Assembly: GCA_023388035.1 (NCBI GenBank)
Contig: JAEWGY010000046.1
Span: forward strand, 1-8,086
From: Bacillota bacterium
Lineage (GTDB): Bacteria > Bacillota_I > Bacilli_A > Erysipelotrichales > Erysipelotrichaceae
DNA: 8,086 nucleotides
Reading direction: 5' to 3'
Position numbers and translations under genes: made by a program. A model generated the notes under the pieces. That model did not search any database, was not told the origin of the DNA, and was given only the letters and a program-made list of their open reading frames with translations. Of the stretch, positions 1 to 6,535 are shown in pieces. Within the stretch, counting starts at the first letter, position 1; each line of letters starts with the position of its first letter.

Positions 1-1
1 T

Positions 2-1768
2 CATGTTCGTACAATAACCTTCGCTCTTGCTGACGGTGCTATTTTCGCTAATGAAGGAAGAGGTTATGTACTTCGTAGAGTTATTAGAAGAGCTATTCGC
101 TATAATATTAAATTAGGTATTAATGAAGCCTTTATTTATAAATTAGTACCTTGTGTTGCGAGAGTTATGGAGGCTTATTATCCATATCTAAATGAAAAGA
201 TTGATTTTATCAAAACCCTTGTTGAAAAAGAGGAAAATAGTTTTTATCACACCTTAAAAAATGGTGAGAAATTATTAGCAGAAGAACTAAATAAAGCTAA
301 GGATAGTGGTATTATTAGTGGTGAAGTTATTTTTAAATTATATGATACCTACGGTTATCCTAAAGAACTCAGTTTTGAGATAGCTAGTGATCATAATTTA
401 AAGATAGATTATGAAGGATTTGAAAAGGCGATGCAAAGACAAAAAGAATTAGCAAGAAGCTTTAGAGATAATAAAGATTCAATGCATAATCAAAGTGCTG
501 CGCTACTTAATTACCAGAAGTCATTTACTTTTTTAGGATATGAGAATACCATCTGTAAGGCAAAATTAGAAGCAATTTTTCATAATGATGAATTCATTAA
601 TGAAGCAGATTCTGATGTTGTTTTAATCTTTGATCAATCAGTTTTTTACGCTGAAAGTGGTGGTCAAATAGCTGATAAGGGTATTATTAAAAATGATGAT
701 GTTTTATTAGAGGTCATTGATGTTAAGAAAGCACCTAATGGTCAATTTTTACATTTTATAAAACATCTTAAGGGTAAAATTAAAGTCGGTGAAGATTTTA
801 TATTAGAAGTGGATGCTAAAAGAAGAGATTTAATTAAAGCTAATCATAGCTCACTGCATTTATTACATTCGGCCTTAAGAGCAATCCTTGGAACGCATAT
901 TGCTCAAGCTGGATCTTATGTCTCTGATACTTATGCTCGTTTTGATTTTAGCCATTATGCTAAAATCACTAAACAAGAACTTAGTCAAATTGAATTATTT
1001 GTTAATGAGGCCATAAATAAAGCAATTCCTATTTATACTAAAGTTTTAGCTTTAGAAGAAGCTAAGAAAGAAAATGCGATAGCTCTATTTGATGAAAAAT
1101 ATGAGGATATTGTTAGAGTTGTTTGCATGGATGAGGTATCAAAGGAATTTTGTGGTGGTATTCACGCTGATAATACTGCCTTTCTTGGTAGCTTTAAAAT
1201 AATTAGTGAAGAATCGATTGGTTCTGGTATTAGAAGAATTGAATGTAAAACGAAATTAGCTGCATATCATGAATTTAATAGTAAAGATAGTATGCTAGAT
1301 GAAATCTGTGATAATTTAAAATTAACTAGTCATAGCGCTATAGTTACTAAAATTGATTCATTACTTAATAATATTAAAGAGTTAGAAAAAGAAAATAATG
1401 AATTAAAAGAGCGTATGATTAATCTTAGTACCAATACTTTACTTAATAAGGTTGTTAATAAAGGTGCTTATAATTTACTAATTACGAAATTTAATACTAA
1501 TGATTTAAGAACATTTATTAAAAATTTAGAAACTAAGATCGATAATGCTATTATTATTATTTTCAGTGAAAATGATAATCGTTTAACCTATGCTATTAGT
1601 GTTAATAAAAAATTATTAAATAATTTCAGTGCTAAAGAAATTATTAAACAGCTATCTACTTTATTAAATGGTAATGGTGGCGGAAAAGCTGATTTCGCTC
1701 AAGGAGGAGCTAATCCAGTAAGAAATTTAGATGAAATTATTGCTAAGTTTTCTAATCTCTTTAATTAA
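2..1768 (+). CDS. alaS: Alanyl-tRNA synthetase, C-terminal two-thirds (5' end outside window)
   Basis: This cytoplasmic enzyme charges tRNA-Ala with alanine and hydrolyses mischarged Ser/Gly-tRNA-Ala. The frame is open from base 2 and already encodes conserved AlaS sequence (HVRTITFALADGA, then NEGRGYVLRR at residues 17-26 of the visible part). The true start is therefore upstream, and the ATG at 167 is internal. About 588 residues are visible of a family length near 870. In order they are the end of the aminoacylation/tRNA-recognition part, the editing domain with zinc-site motifs HSSLH (His at 845 and 857) and CGGIH (Cys at 1151, His at 1163), a coiled coil at about residues 450-478, and the C-Ala domain with its glycine-rich motif GGGKADFAQGG near residue 560. 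The editing motifs differ slightly from the common HTATH and CGGTH. The gene ends TAA, 27 nt before ireB. Confidence 0.97.
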   Translation, partial: HVRTITFALADGAIFANEGRGYVLRRVIRRAIRYNIKLGINEAFIYKLVPCVARVMEAYYPYLNEKIDFIKTLVEKEENSFYHTLKNGEKLLAEELNKAKDSGIISGEVIFKLYDTYGYPKELSFEIASDHNLKIDYEGFEKAMQRQKELARSFRDNKDSMHNQSAALLNYQKSFTFLGYENTICKAKLEAIFHNDEFINEADSDVVLIFDQSVFYAESGGQIADKGIIKNDDVLLEVIDVKKAPNGQFLHFIKHLKGKIKVGEDFILEVDAKRRDLIKANHSSLHLLHSALRAILGTHIAQAGSYVSDTYARFDFSHYAKITKQELSQIELFVNEAINKAIPIYTKVLALEEAKKENAIALFDEKYEDIVRVVCMDEVSKEFCGGIHADNTAFLGSFKIISEESIGSGIRRIECKTKLAAYHEFNSKDSMLDEICDNLKLTSHSAIVTKIDSLLNNIKELEKENNELKERMINLSTNTLLNKVVNKGAYNLLITKFNTNDLRTFIKNLETKIDNAIIIIFSENDNRLTYAISVNKKLLNNFSAKEIIKQLSTLLNGNGGGKADFAQGGANPVRNLDEIIAKFSNLFN

Positions 1769-1769
1769 A

Positions 1770-1778
1770 TGATATAAT
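1770..1778 (+). promoter_or_regulatory. Possible extended -10 promoter element ahead of ireB
   Basis: The bases TGATATAAT match the extended -10 consensus TGnTATAAT exactly, in the short gap between the alaS stop and ireB. No convincing -35 hexamer lies 17 bases upstream (TTCTAA at 1750-1755 is weak), which extended -10 promoters tolerate. It overlaps an all-A/T 8-bp inverted repeat (1760-1767 with 1775-1782). The expected transcription start near 1785 would fall within the strong ribosome-binding site AGGAGGGG (1784-1791). That would leave a very short leader, which weakens the case. Read-through from alaS is equally possible. Confidence 0.3.
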
Positions 1779-1795
1779 TAAATAGGAGGGGTTTT

Positions 1796-2053
1796 ATGGA
1801 AAAAAATCTAAATACGATGGCTTTTTCTAAAGATGATCTTAAAAAGGAAACAGTCAAAGAAGTTCTTAAAAGCACTAAATCAGCCTTAGAAGAAAGGGGT
1901 TATAGTGCTGTAAATCAATTAACAGGATATTTAATTTCTGGTGACCCTGCCTATATTTCTAGTCATAAGAACGCTAGAACTATCATTCAACAAGTTGAAA
2001 GATACGAAATAATTGAAGAATTGGTAAAGGCATATTTAAAGGAAAATCAATGA
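1796..2053 (+). CDS. ireB: IreB family regulatory phosphoprotein (UPF0297/YrzL)
   Basis: This is a small cytoplasmic protein of 85 residues, the usual family size. In Enterococcus faecalis IreB is a substrate of the PASTA-domain Ser/Thr kinase IreK and modulates cell-wall stress and cephalosporin tolerance. The family signature is plain: an N-terminal helix (KEVLKSTKSALEERGY), NQLTGYLISGDPAYI at about residues 40-54, then HKNAR and the C-terminal helix EIIEELVKAYLK. A threonine at residue 7 sits in the N-terminal stretch where the enterococcal protein is phosphorylated, but that it is modified here is inference. The ATG at 1796 has a very strong ribosome-binding site, AGGAGGGG (1784-1791). 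The in-frame ATG at 1817 has none. The stop overlaps the ruvX start as ATGA. Its position between alaS and ruvX is the standard Bacillota order. Confidence 0.93.
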   Translation: MEKNLNTMAFSKDDLKKETVKEVLKSTKSALEERGYSAVNQLTGYLISGDPAYISSHKNARTIIQQVERYEIIEELVKAYLKENQ

Positions 2054-2478
2054 AGATATTAGGACTCGATTTAGGAGAAAAGACACTGGGGATAGCAATC
2101 TCTAATAGTGATAGAACAATTGCCCTAATGAAGGAAACTTTTCGCTTTAATAAAGATGATTATAATGCTGCCTTAAATAAAGTTATTGAGTTTACAAAGA
2201 AAGAAAAGATCTCTGAAATAGCTTTAGGCTATCCATTACTACTTAGTGGTGAAATCGGTGAGCGTGCTGCTATTACCTTAGAGTTTCAAAAAATGTTATC
2301 AGAAAAACTTAAGGACATTAAAGTTGTTTTAGTTGATGAGCGAATGACATCGGTTATGAGTGAAAAATTAATGATCTCAATGGGTTATAGTAGGGCTAAG
2401 CGTAAAGCTAGAAGTGATTCGATGGCAGCTGTAAATATTTTGTCAAGCTATCTTGATAAGTTAAGGAATTTAAAATGA
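2050..2478 (+). CDS. ruvX: Putative pre-16S rRNA nuclease / Holliday junction resolvase-like YqgF
   Basis: The RNase H-fold protein of the RuvX/YqgF family is 142 residues, close to the family norm. Members are implicated in maturing the 5' end of 16S rRNA and were first predicted to be Holliday-junction resolvases. Visible signatures are the N-terminal strand with the first metal-binding acid, GLDLGEKTLGIAIS (Asp7), then ALGYPLLLSGEIGERA in place of the common GxPxxxxGxxG segment, VDERMTS (residues 95-101, Asp96/Glu97) and a late acid in SDSMAAVNIL (Asp123). All expected acidic positions are present, so it looks active. The ATG at 2050 overlaps the ireB stop by four bases and has AAAGGA (2038-2043) six bases upstream. 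The stop overlaps the next gene in the same ATGA fashion, suggesting translational coupling. Confidence 0.93.
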   Translation: MKILGLDLGEKTLGIAISNSDRTIALMKETFRFNKDDYNAALNKVIEFTKKEKISEIALGYPLLLSGEIGERAAITLEFQKMLSEKLKDIKVVLVDERMTSVMSEKLMISMGYSRAKRKARSDSMAAVNILSSYLDKLRNLK

Positions 2479-2711
2479 ATAATAAAATTTATATTAATCA
2501 TGAAGGTCATGAATTAGAGTTTGAAATAGCCTTCACTTTTGAATTAAATACTAGAGAGTTTTGTGTTATTACAGATAATTATGAAGATTTTCTAGTTTAT
2601 GAATATAATGATAAAGAATTAATTGCAATAAATGATGAAGTTATCTTAAATCATGCAATTAAATTATTGAATGATAAATATGGAGATGAAGACGATGAAG
2701 AAGAAGAGTAG
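2475..2711 (+). CDS. yrzB: DUF1292 family protein (YrzB/UPF0473-like)
   Basis: A small, strongly acidic protein of 78 residues that I assign to DUF1292 from its pattern and position directly after ruvX, where YrzB sits in Bacillus. The pattern is a beta-rich start (IYINHEGHELEFEIAFTFEL), a central segment with repeated aromatic/acidic residues (DNYEDFLVYEYNDKE), a helix (DEVILNHAIKLLNDKY) and an almost purely acidic tail at residues 71-78. The family has no established biochemical function. The ATG at 2475 overlaps the ruvX TGA by four bases, with AAGGA (2463-2467) seven bases upstream. Its last 17 bases overlap the mltG start region and contain the mltG start codon. Sequence conservation is modest, so synteny carries much of the assignment. 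Confidence 0.8.
   Translation: MNNKIYINHEGHELEFEIAFTFELNTREFCVITDNYEDFLVYEYNDKELIAINDEVILNHAIKLLNDKYGDEDDEEEE
2682..2685 (+). promoter_or_regulatory. Ribosome-binding site that sets the mltG start
   Basis: GGAG lies nine bases before the ATG at 2695, inside the 3' end of yrzB. Other in-frame ATGs at 2671, 2680 and 2686 have no purine-rich site at a workable distance, and two of them lie upstream of or overlap this site. The start at 2695 also gives a classic MKKKSR positive N-terminus before the membrane helix. Confidence 0.6.
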
Positions 2712-3765
2712 ATCATTTATTTATTTTTTAATCTCTTTATTAAGTATCATTATTGTTTTAATTATTGCTGTTAGTATTTATATAAGTAATGCTTTAGAGC
2801 TTAAGGATTATAATGAAGATACCATAGTTACTATTTCTGGTAGTAATGATGAGGTTTTAAATACACTTTTAGAAGAAAATATTATAAAAGATAAAAATGT
2901 TATAAAATTGTATATCAATTTGATTAAAAAAGATACTAATTTTAAAAAAGGTAGTTATAAACTTTCAAAAGGATTAAATCTTAATCGATTACTTGAATAC
3001 TTATCTGATGAGGATAATATCATTAATTTAGACAATACTACTACAATAACTTTTATTGAGGGTGATTGGTTAAAACATTTTGCAAGGAAAATATCTGAAA
3101 ATACCAATTTAGAATATGATGAACTAATTAATTATTGGTCAGATAAAGAGGTCTTTAATGAATTAGCAAAGGAATATCCTTTCTTAACTAGTGAAGCGTT
3201 AAATGATAATGTTAAAATGGTTTTAGAAGGCTATTTAGCCCCAGATACCTACGAATTTTTTAAGGAAACTACTAAAGAGGCAGTAACTAGAAAAATTCTT
3301 GATCAATCACTAAATATATATAATGAAATCAAAAATGATATAGCAAGTAGTAATTTAAGCACCCATCAAATATATACATTGGCTTCAATTATTCAATATG
3401 AAAGTGGCGATCATAATGATATGCCTATGATTTCATCAGTCTTCCATAATCGATTGAATATCGGTATGAAACTTGAGTCTTCAGTTACTAGATGCTATGT
3501 CATTAACAAGGAAAGAGAAGACAATTGGCGTGATTGTGAATATGATTTATCATATAATGATCCATATGATACATATCAAAATGAAGGTTTACCACCTGGT
3601 CCTATTCTAAATCCTGGTATTGATGCTTTAAAAGCGGCTTTAAATCCAAGTCAAAGCGATTATTTATTTTTTGTTGGTGATTTAGAAAAGCATACCTATT
3701 TTGCTAGGACCTTAGCTGAACATGAACATAATTATTGTAAATATGTTAGTAAAGAATGTGAATAG
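2695..3765 (+). CDS. mltG: Endolytic peptidoglycan transglycosylase MltG (YceG-like)
   Basis: This membrane-anchored lytic transglycosylase cuts nascent glycan strands outside the membrane and is thought to terminate strand elongation. From 2695 it is 356 residues. It has a positive N-terminus, one membrane helix (about 8-30), a LysM-like module (about 40-110), then the YceG core with FIEGDW (120-125), EGYLAPDTYEF (178-188), LASIIQYESGD (229-239) and NEGLPPGPILNPG (296-308). Glu236 aligns with the catalytic glutamate of E. coli MltG. The region after the catalytic helix is unusual: KLESSVTRCYV replaces the common LQSDPTVxYG pattern and is followed by a charged insertion (NKEREDNWRDCEY). Four cysteines (267, 281, 348, 355) lie on the extracellular side. 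It follows yrzB as in Bacillus, with a 17-base overlap. An upstream start at 2671 is possible but lacks a ribosome-binding site. Confidence 0.95.
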   Translation: MKKKSRSFIYFLISLLSIIIVLIIAVSIYISNALELKDYNEDTIVTISGSNDEVLNTLLEENIIKDKNVIKLYINLIKKDTNFKKGSYKLSKGLNLNRLLEYLSDEDNIINLDNTTTITFIEGDWLKHFARKISENTNLEYDELINYWSDKEVFNELAKEYPFLTSEALNDNVKMVLEGYLAPDTYEFFKETTKEAVTRKILDQSLNIYNEIKNDIASSNLSTHQIYTLASIIQYESGDHNDMPMISSVFHNRLNIGMKLESSVTRCYVINKEREDNWRDCEYDLSYNDPYDTYQNEGLPPGPILNPGIDALKAALNPSQSDYLFFVGDLEKHTYFARTLAEHEHNYCKYVSKECE

Positions 3766-3774
3766 AGGAGAAAT

Positions 3775-4266
3775 ATGGAAGAAAAGGAATTATTAATTAC
3801 TGAATCTGGTTTAGAAGAATTAAAAAAGGAATATGATGATTTAGTACATATTAAAAGAGCTGAAGTTATTGAAGAACTAAAAGCTGCCAGATCTTTAGGT
3901 GATCTTAGTGAAAACGCTGAATATGATGCAGCTAGAGATAAACAAGCTAAGATTGAAGCTAGAATTAATGAATTAAGCTATCGCATTAAAAATGCTAAAA
4001 TCATTACTGAATCAAAATCAACTAAATTTGTAAAACCAGGATCAAGTGTTACTATTTTAGAACTTGATACTAACGAAGAAAAGGTGTATAAAATTGTTGG
4101 TTCCGATGAAGCGAATCCATTTAATGGTAAAATATCAACTACCTGTAAACTAGCTGAAGCAATTATTGATCATAAGGTTGGTGAAGTTTGCACTGTTGAT
4201 GCTGATCCAAATTATAGTGTGAAAATTATTGCGATTAATCAGGATTCAAAGAAAAAGAAACAATAA
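3775..4266 (+). CDS. greA: Transcription elongation factor GreA
   Basis: GreA inserts into the secondary channel of RNA polymerase and stimulates cleavage of backtracked transcripts. The protein is 163 residues, slightly longer than the usual 157-158. Residues 1-75 form the antiparallel coiled coil, with the acidic tip motif GDLSENAEYDAA. Asp43 and Glu46 correspond to the catalytic-tip acids. Residues about 84-155 form the FKBP-like domain, with NPFNGKIS (114-121) and LAEAIIDHKVGEV. A short lysine-rich tail (DSKKKKQ) is extra. The start has AGAGGAG (3764-3770) overlapping the mltG stop, nine bases from mltG. In Bacillus subtilis other genes separate mltG and greA; here they are adjacent. The stop is a tandem TAATAA followed at once by a terminator, so greA ends this transcription unit. 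Confidence 0.97.
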   Translation: MEEKELLITESGLEELKKEYDDLVHIKRAEVIEELKAARSLGDLSENAEYDAARDKQAKIEARINELSYRIKNAKIITESKSTKFVKPGSSVTILELDTNEEKVYKIVGSDEANPFNGKISTTCKLAEAIIDHKVGEVCTVDADPNYSVKIIAINQDSKKKKQ

Positions 4267-4269
4267 TAA

Positions 4270-4293
4270 AGTAGAATGAATTCTACTTTTTTT
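4270..4293 (+). terminator. Rho-independent terminator after greA
   Basis: AGTAGAA (4270-4276) pairs perfectly with TTCTACT (4281-4287) around the loop TGAA. Two further A-T pairs can extend the base of the stem, and seven T residues follow (4287-4293). It begins three bases after the greA stop codon. It also contains the presumed comEA start codon: A4276 is the last paired base of the left arm, and the following T and G are in the loop. A transcript that escapes termination would therefore carry comEA's start in a hairpin. Confidence 0.85.
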
Positions 4294-4743
4294 ATTAAAT
4301 TATTTTTTATTGTCATTTTAATCATTTTATTAATCACTAAATCAAAGTTCAAATATATTTTAAGAGAGGACCTTTATAAGAAAAGCATTATTGTTGAAAT
4401 TAAAGGGGTTAATAGTGGTATTTATGAGATTAGTAAAGGAACTACAATTGCTGAATTAATTAAAGATCTTAAAGATCAAAATTTTAATAAGGAATTACTT
4501 AATTTATCATATGAACTAAGCAATAATGATGTTATTCATTTAGAGTCTAATAAAATAAGTTCCATTAATAATATAAGTCTAGAAGAATTAGAAGCAATAC
4601 CGGTTATTAATAAGAAGATCGCTCAATTAATTATTGATTATCGCATAGAAAAAGGAATGATTAAAGATCTTGATGAATTATTAAAAATAAAAGGGATAGG
4701 TGTTAAGACATTAGAAAAATTAAAGAAATATATAAGTCTTTAA
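4276..4743 (+). CDS. comEA: ComEA-like competence DNA-binding protein
   Basis: ComEA is a membrane-anchored receptor that binds incoming double-stranded DNA outside the cell and passes it to ComEC. The protein is 155 residues. It has one N-terminal membrane helix (about 5-21), an SLBB-type domain (about 38-90, VEIKGVNSGIYEISKGTTI) and a C-terminal helix-hairpin-helix pair (about 96-155). The first hairpin is degenerate (IPVINKKIAQLIIDYR, with VIN where a GxG turn is usual). The second is canonical (IKGIGVKTLEKL). The only in-frame ATG before the helix is at 4276, inside the greA terminator, and no Shine-Dalgarno sequence precedes it. Residues 1-6 (MNSTFF) are simply the hairpin and T run translated. 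Initiation may thus be poor, or the real start may differ. The stop TAA is followed directly by the ATG of comEC. No comEB lies between, as in streptococci. Confidence 0.9.
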   Translation: MNSTFFIKLFFIVILIILLITKSKFKYILREDLYKKSIIVEIKGVNSGIYEISKGTTIAELIKDLKDQNFNKELLNLSYELSNNDVIHLESNKISSINNISLEELEAIPVINKKIAQLIIDYRIEKGMIKDLDELLKIKGIGVKTLEKLKKYISL

Positions 4744-4755
4744 ATGATAAAATAA
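4744..4755 (+). other. Frame-disrupted comEC start with possible -1 slip site
   Basis: The bases are ATG ATA AAA TAA. Lys-tRNA on AAA (4750-4752) could slip back one base onto AAA (4749-4751) with perfect pairing while the A site holds a stop codon. Reading would then continue as ATA ATC ATA in the comEC frame. The slip geometry is seen directly; that it happens is speculative. The A-run has only four bases, short for polymerase slippage. No purine-rich stimulator or obvious downstream hairpin is visible. A lost A, real or from sequencing, explains it equally well. Confidence 0.4.
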
Positions 4756-6520
4756 TCATAATCATCTTTTTTACGCTAATTAATTTTTATTTAAATTTTA
4801 ATCTTTATATTTTAATCTTAAGTATAATTTTTCTGATTATTAGAATTAAATTTTCAATAATTTATTTTTTAATATTACTTTTTTATCTATATGCTAATCT
4901 AAATGTTCCTAAACCAACAGATCGAAATTGTATTATTAAAGAAATTAAGAAGAATTATGCAGTTGCTGATTGTGGCTTATATAATGTTCAAGTTTTCAGT
5001 GATAAGGAGCTAGTTTTTTTAGCTAAATTTAGGCTTGCTCAAAATAAAATCTTCTTACCTAAAAAAGACTTATCATTTTATTCATTTAATTCTGATAAAT
5101 TTTATCGAGAAAAGAATATCGTATACAGCGTTAAATTAAATGATAAATTAGCTAAAAATATTCATCCCTATAATTATTTTAAAGATATCTTAAACAATCG
5201 TCATTTTGCTTATCTTAGTAGAATTAAGGATACTGAAAATGGTTTTGATACCTACGGTCTTGAATATTTAGGTTTAGAGATTTTAGTAAGAAAATTTTTT
5301 AATAAATATGAGGATGAAATTACTAATATAAGTTTATTAGTATTATTTTTATTTTTTCCTAATTTCTCTTTATTTCGCTTTTTATTAATCAGTATTTGTT
5401 TAAAGCTTAATAAGGTTAAATTTAAAGCTTATGCTTATTCAATTTTAATTATCACCTTAATATTTCCTTATCGCTTATATTCACTATCATTCTATTTAGC
5501 TTATATCATTAGAATAATCTTTAATGCAACTAAAAAATATCATTCCAGAATCTTTTTTCTTTCTTTAACTAGTCTTTATTTTTTTAAAGAGCTATCTATC
5601 TATCAAATTTTTTTCTTTAGACAATTTTCCGTCTTAAAATTTCTAATAATCTTTTTTGATCTTATTAATTTTAATTCAATCAGTGATTCACTTATAAAGA
5701 TTAATGACTTTATTTTAAAATATGATATTAAATTTTATTTAAGTTTAAATATTTTTACGCTTATCGCAGTATATTTTATCTATAAAATTTTAACTTTAAT
5801 TAAAATAAAGAATACATTTATAAGCTTATTAATCGTTTTAAAATTAAATTTAAGCCACCCCTTAGCTAGTGTTAATTTCATTAATGTTGGTCATGGTGAT
5901 GCTGCTTTAATCACAACAGCTTTTAATCAAACTACTATTTTATTTGATACTGGGTCATCATATTATTTTAAACGGATCGATAATTTTCTTAAGGCAAGAT
6001 CCATCAGTAAAATTGATTATTTGATTATTAGCCACTATGATGAAGATCATTATGGTAATTTAAATAATCTTAAAAATATTTATAAAATTAATAATATTAT
6101 TGATAAACACAATGATATTAAAGAATTATCTATATTATCATTAAATAAAGAAAGAACAAATAAGAATGATTCCTCGCTTGTTAATTATTTTAATTTTAAT
6201 GATTTTAATTTCTTATTTACTGGTGATATCTCAAAAGGAATTGAGGAAGAAATAATTAATGAATATGATAATCTTAAAGTTGATTTTCTAAAAGTAGCCC
6301 ATCACGGCTCTAGAACTTCAAGCTCTAAAAAATTCCTTGCTAAAATTGAGCCTAGCTATGCTATTATTTCAGTTGGCAATCGCTTTAATCTTCCAAATGA
6401 TGAAGTAATTAAAAGATATAATGATCTAGGTATTAATTTACATATAACTAAAAATAGCGGTGATTTAAGTATTTATTTTTTCTTTAATTATGCTATTTTA
6501 ATTAATTCATCCTATGAATT

Positions 6521-6529
6521 TGTTATAAT
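6521..6529 (+). promoter_or_regulatory. Possible extended -10 promoter element ahead of holA
   Basis: TGTTATAAT matches TGnTATAAT exactly and lies within the last codons of comEC. The next six bases lead to the holA ATG at 6536, so transcription would begin at or next to the start codon and give a leaderless message. No good -35 hexamer is visible. Of the roughly fifteen TATAAT strings I found in the window, only this one and the one before ireB have the TGn extension, and both sit directly before a gene. In AT-rich DNA this may still be chance. Confidence 0.25.
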
Positions 6530-6535
6530 TAGATT

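Noticed and set aside
167..1768. AlaS starting at ATG 167
   Set aside because: The frame is open to base 2 and the upstream part encodes highly conserved AlaS sequence, so this ATG is an internal methionine.
1760..1782. Terminator after alaS
   Set aside because: The inverted repeat is all A/T, seven bases apart, and is followed by a ribosome-binding site rather than a T run. It is too weak to be a terminator.
2671..2694. Upstream mltG start adding eight residues (MINMEMKT)
   Set aside because: No ribosome-binding site precedes 2671. GGAG at 2682-2685 is well placed for 2695, and the shorter N-terminus is a typical membrane-anchor start.
6090..6101. Perfect 12-bp palindrome AATAATATTATT
   Set aside because: It is low-complexity Ile/Asn coding sequence within comEC with no T run or operator-like context, so chance is sufficient.
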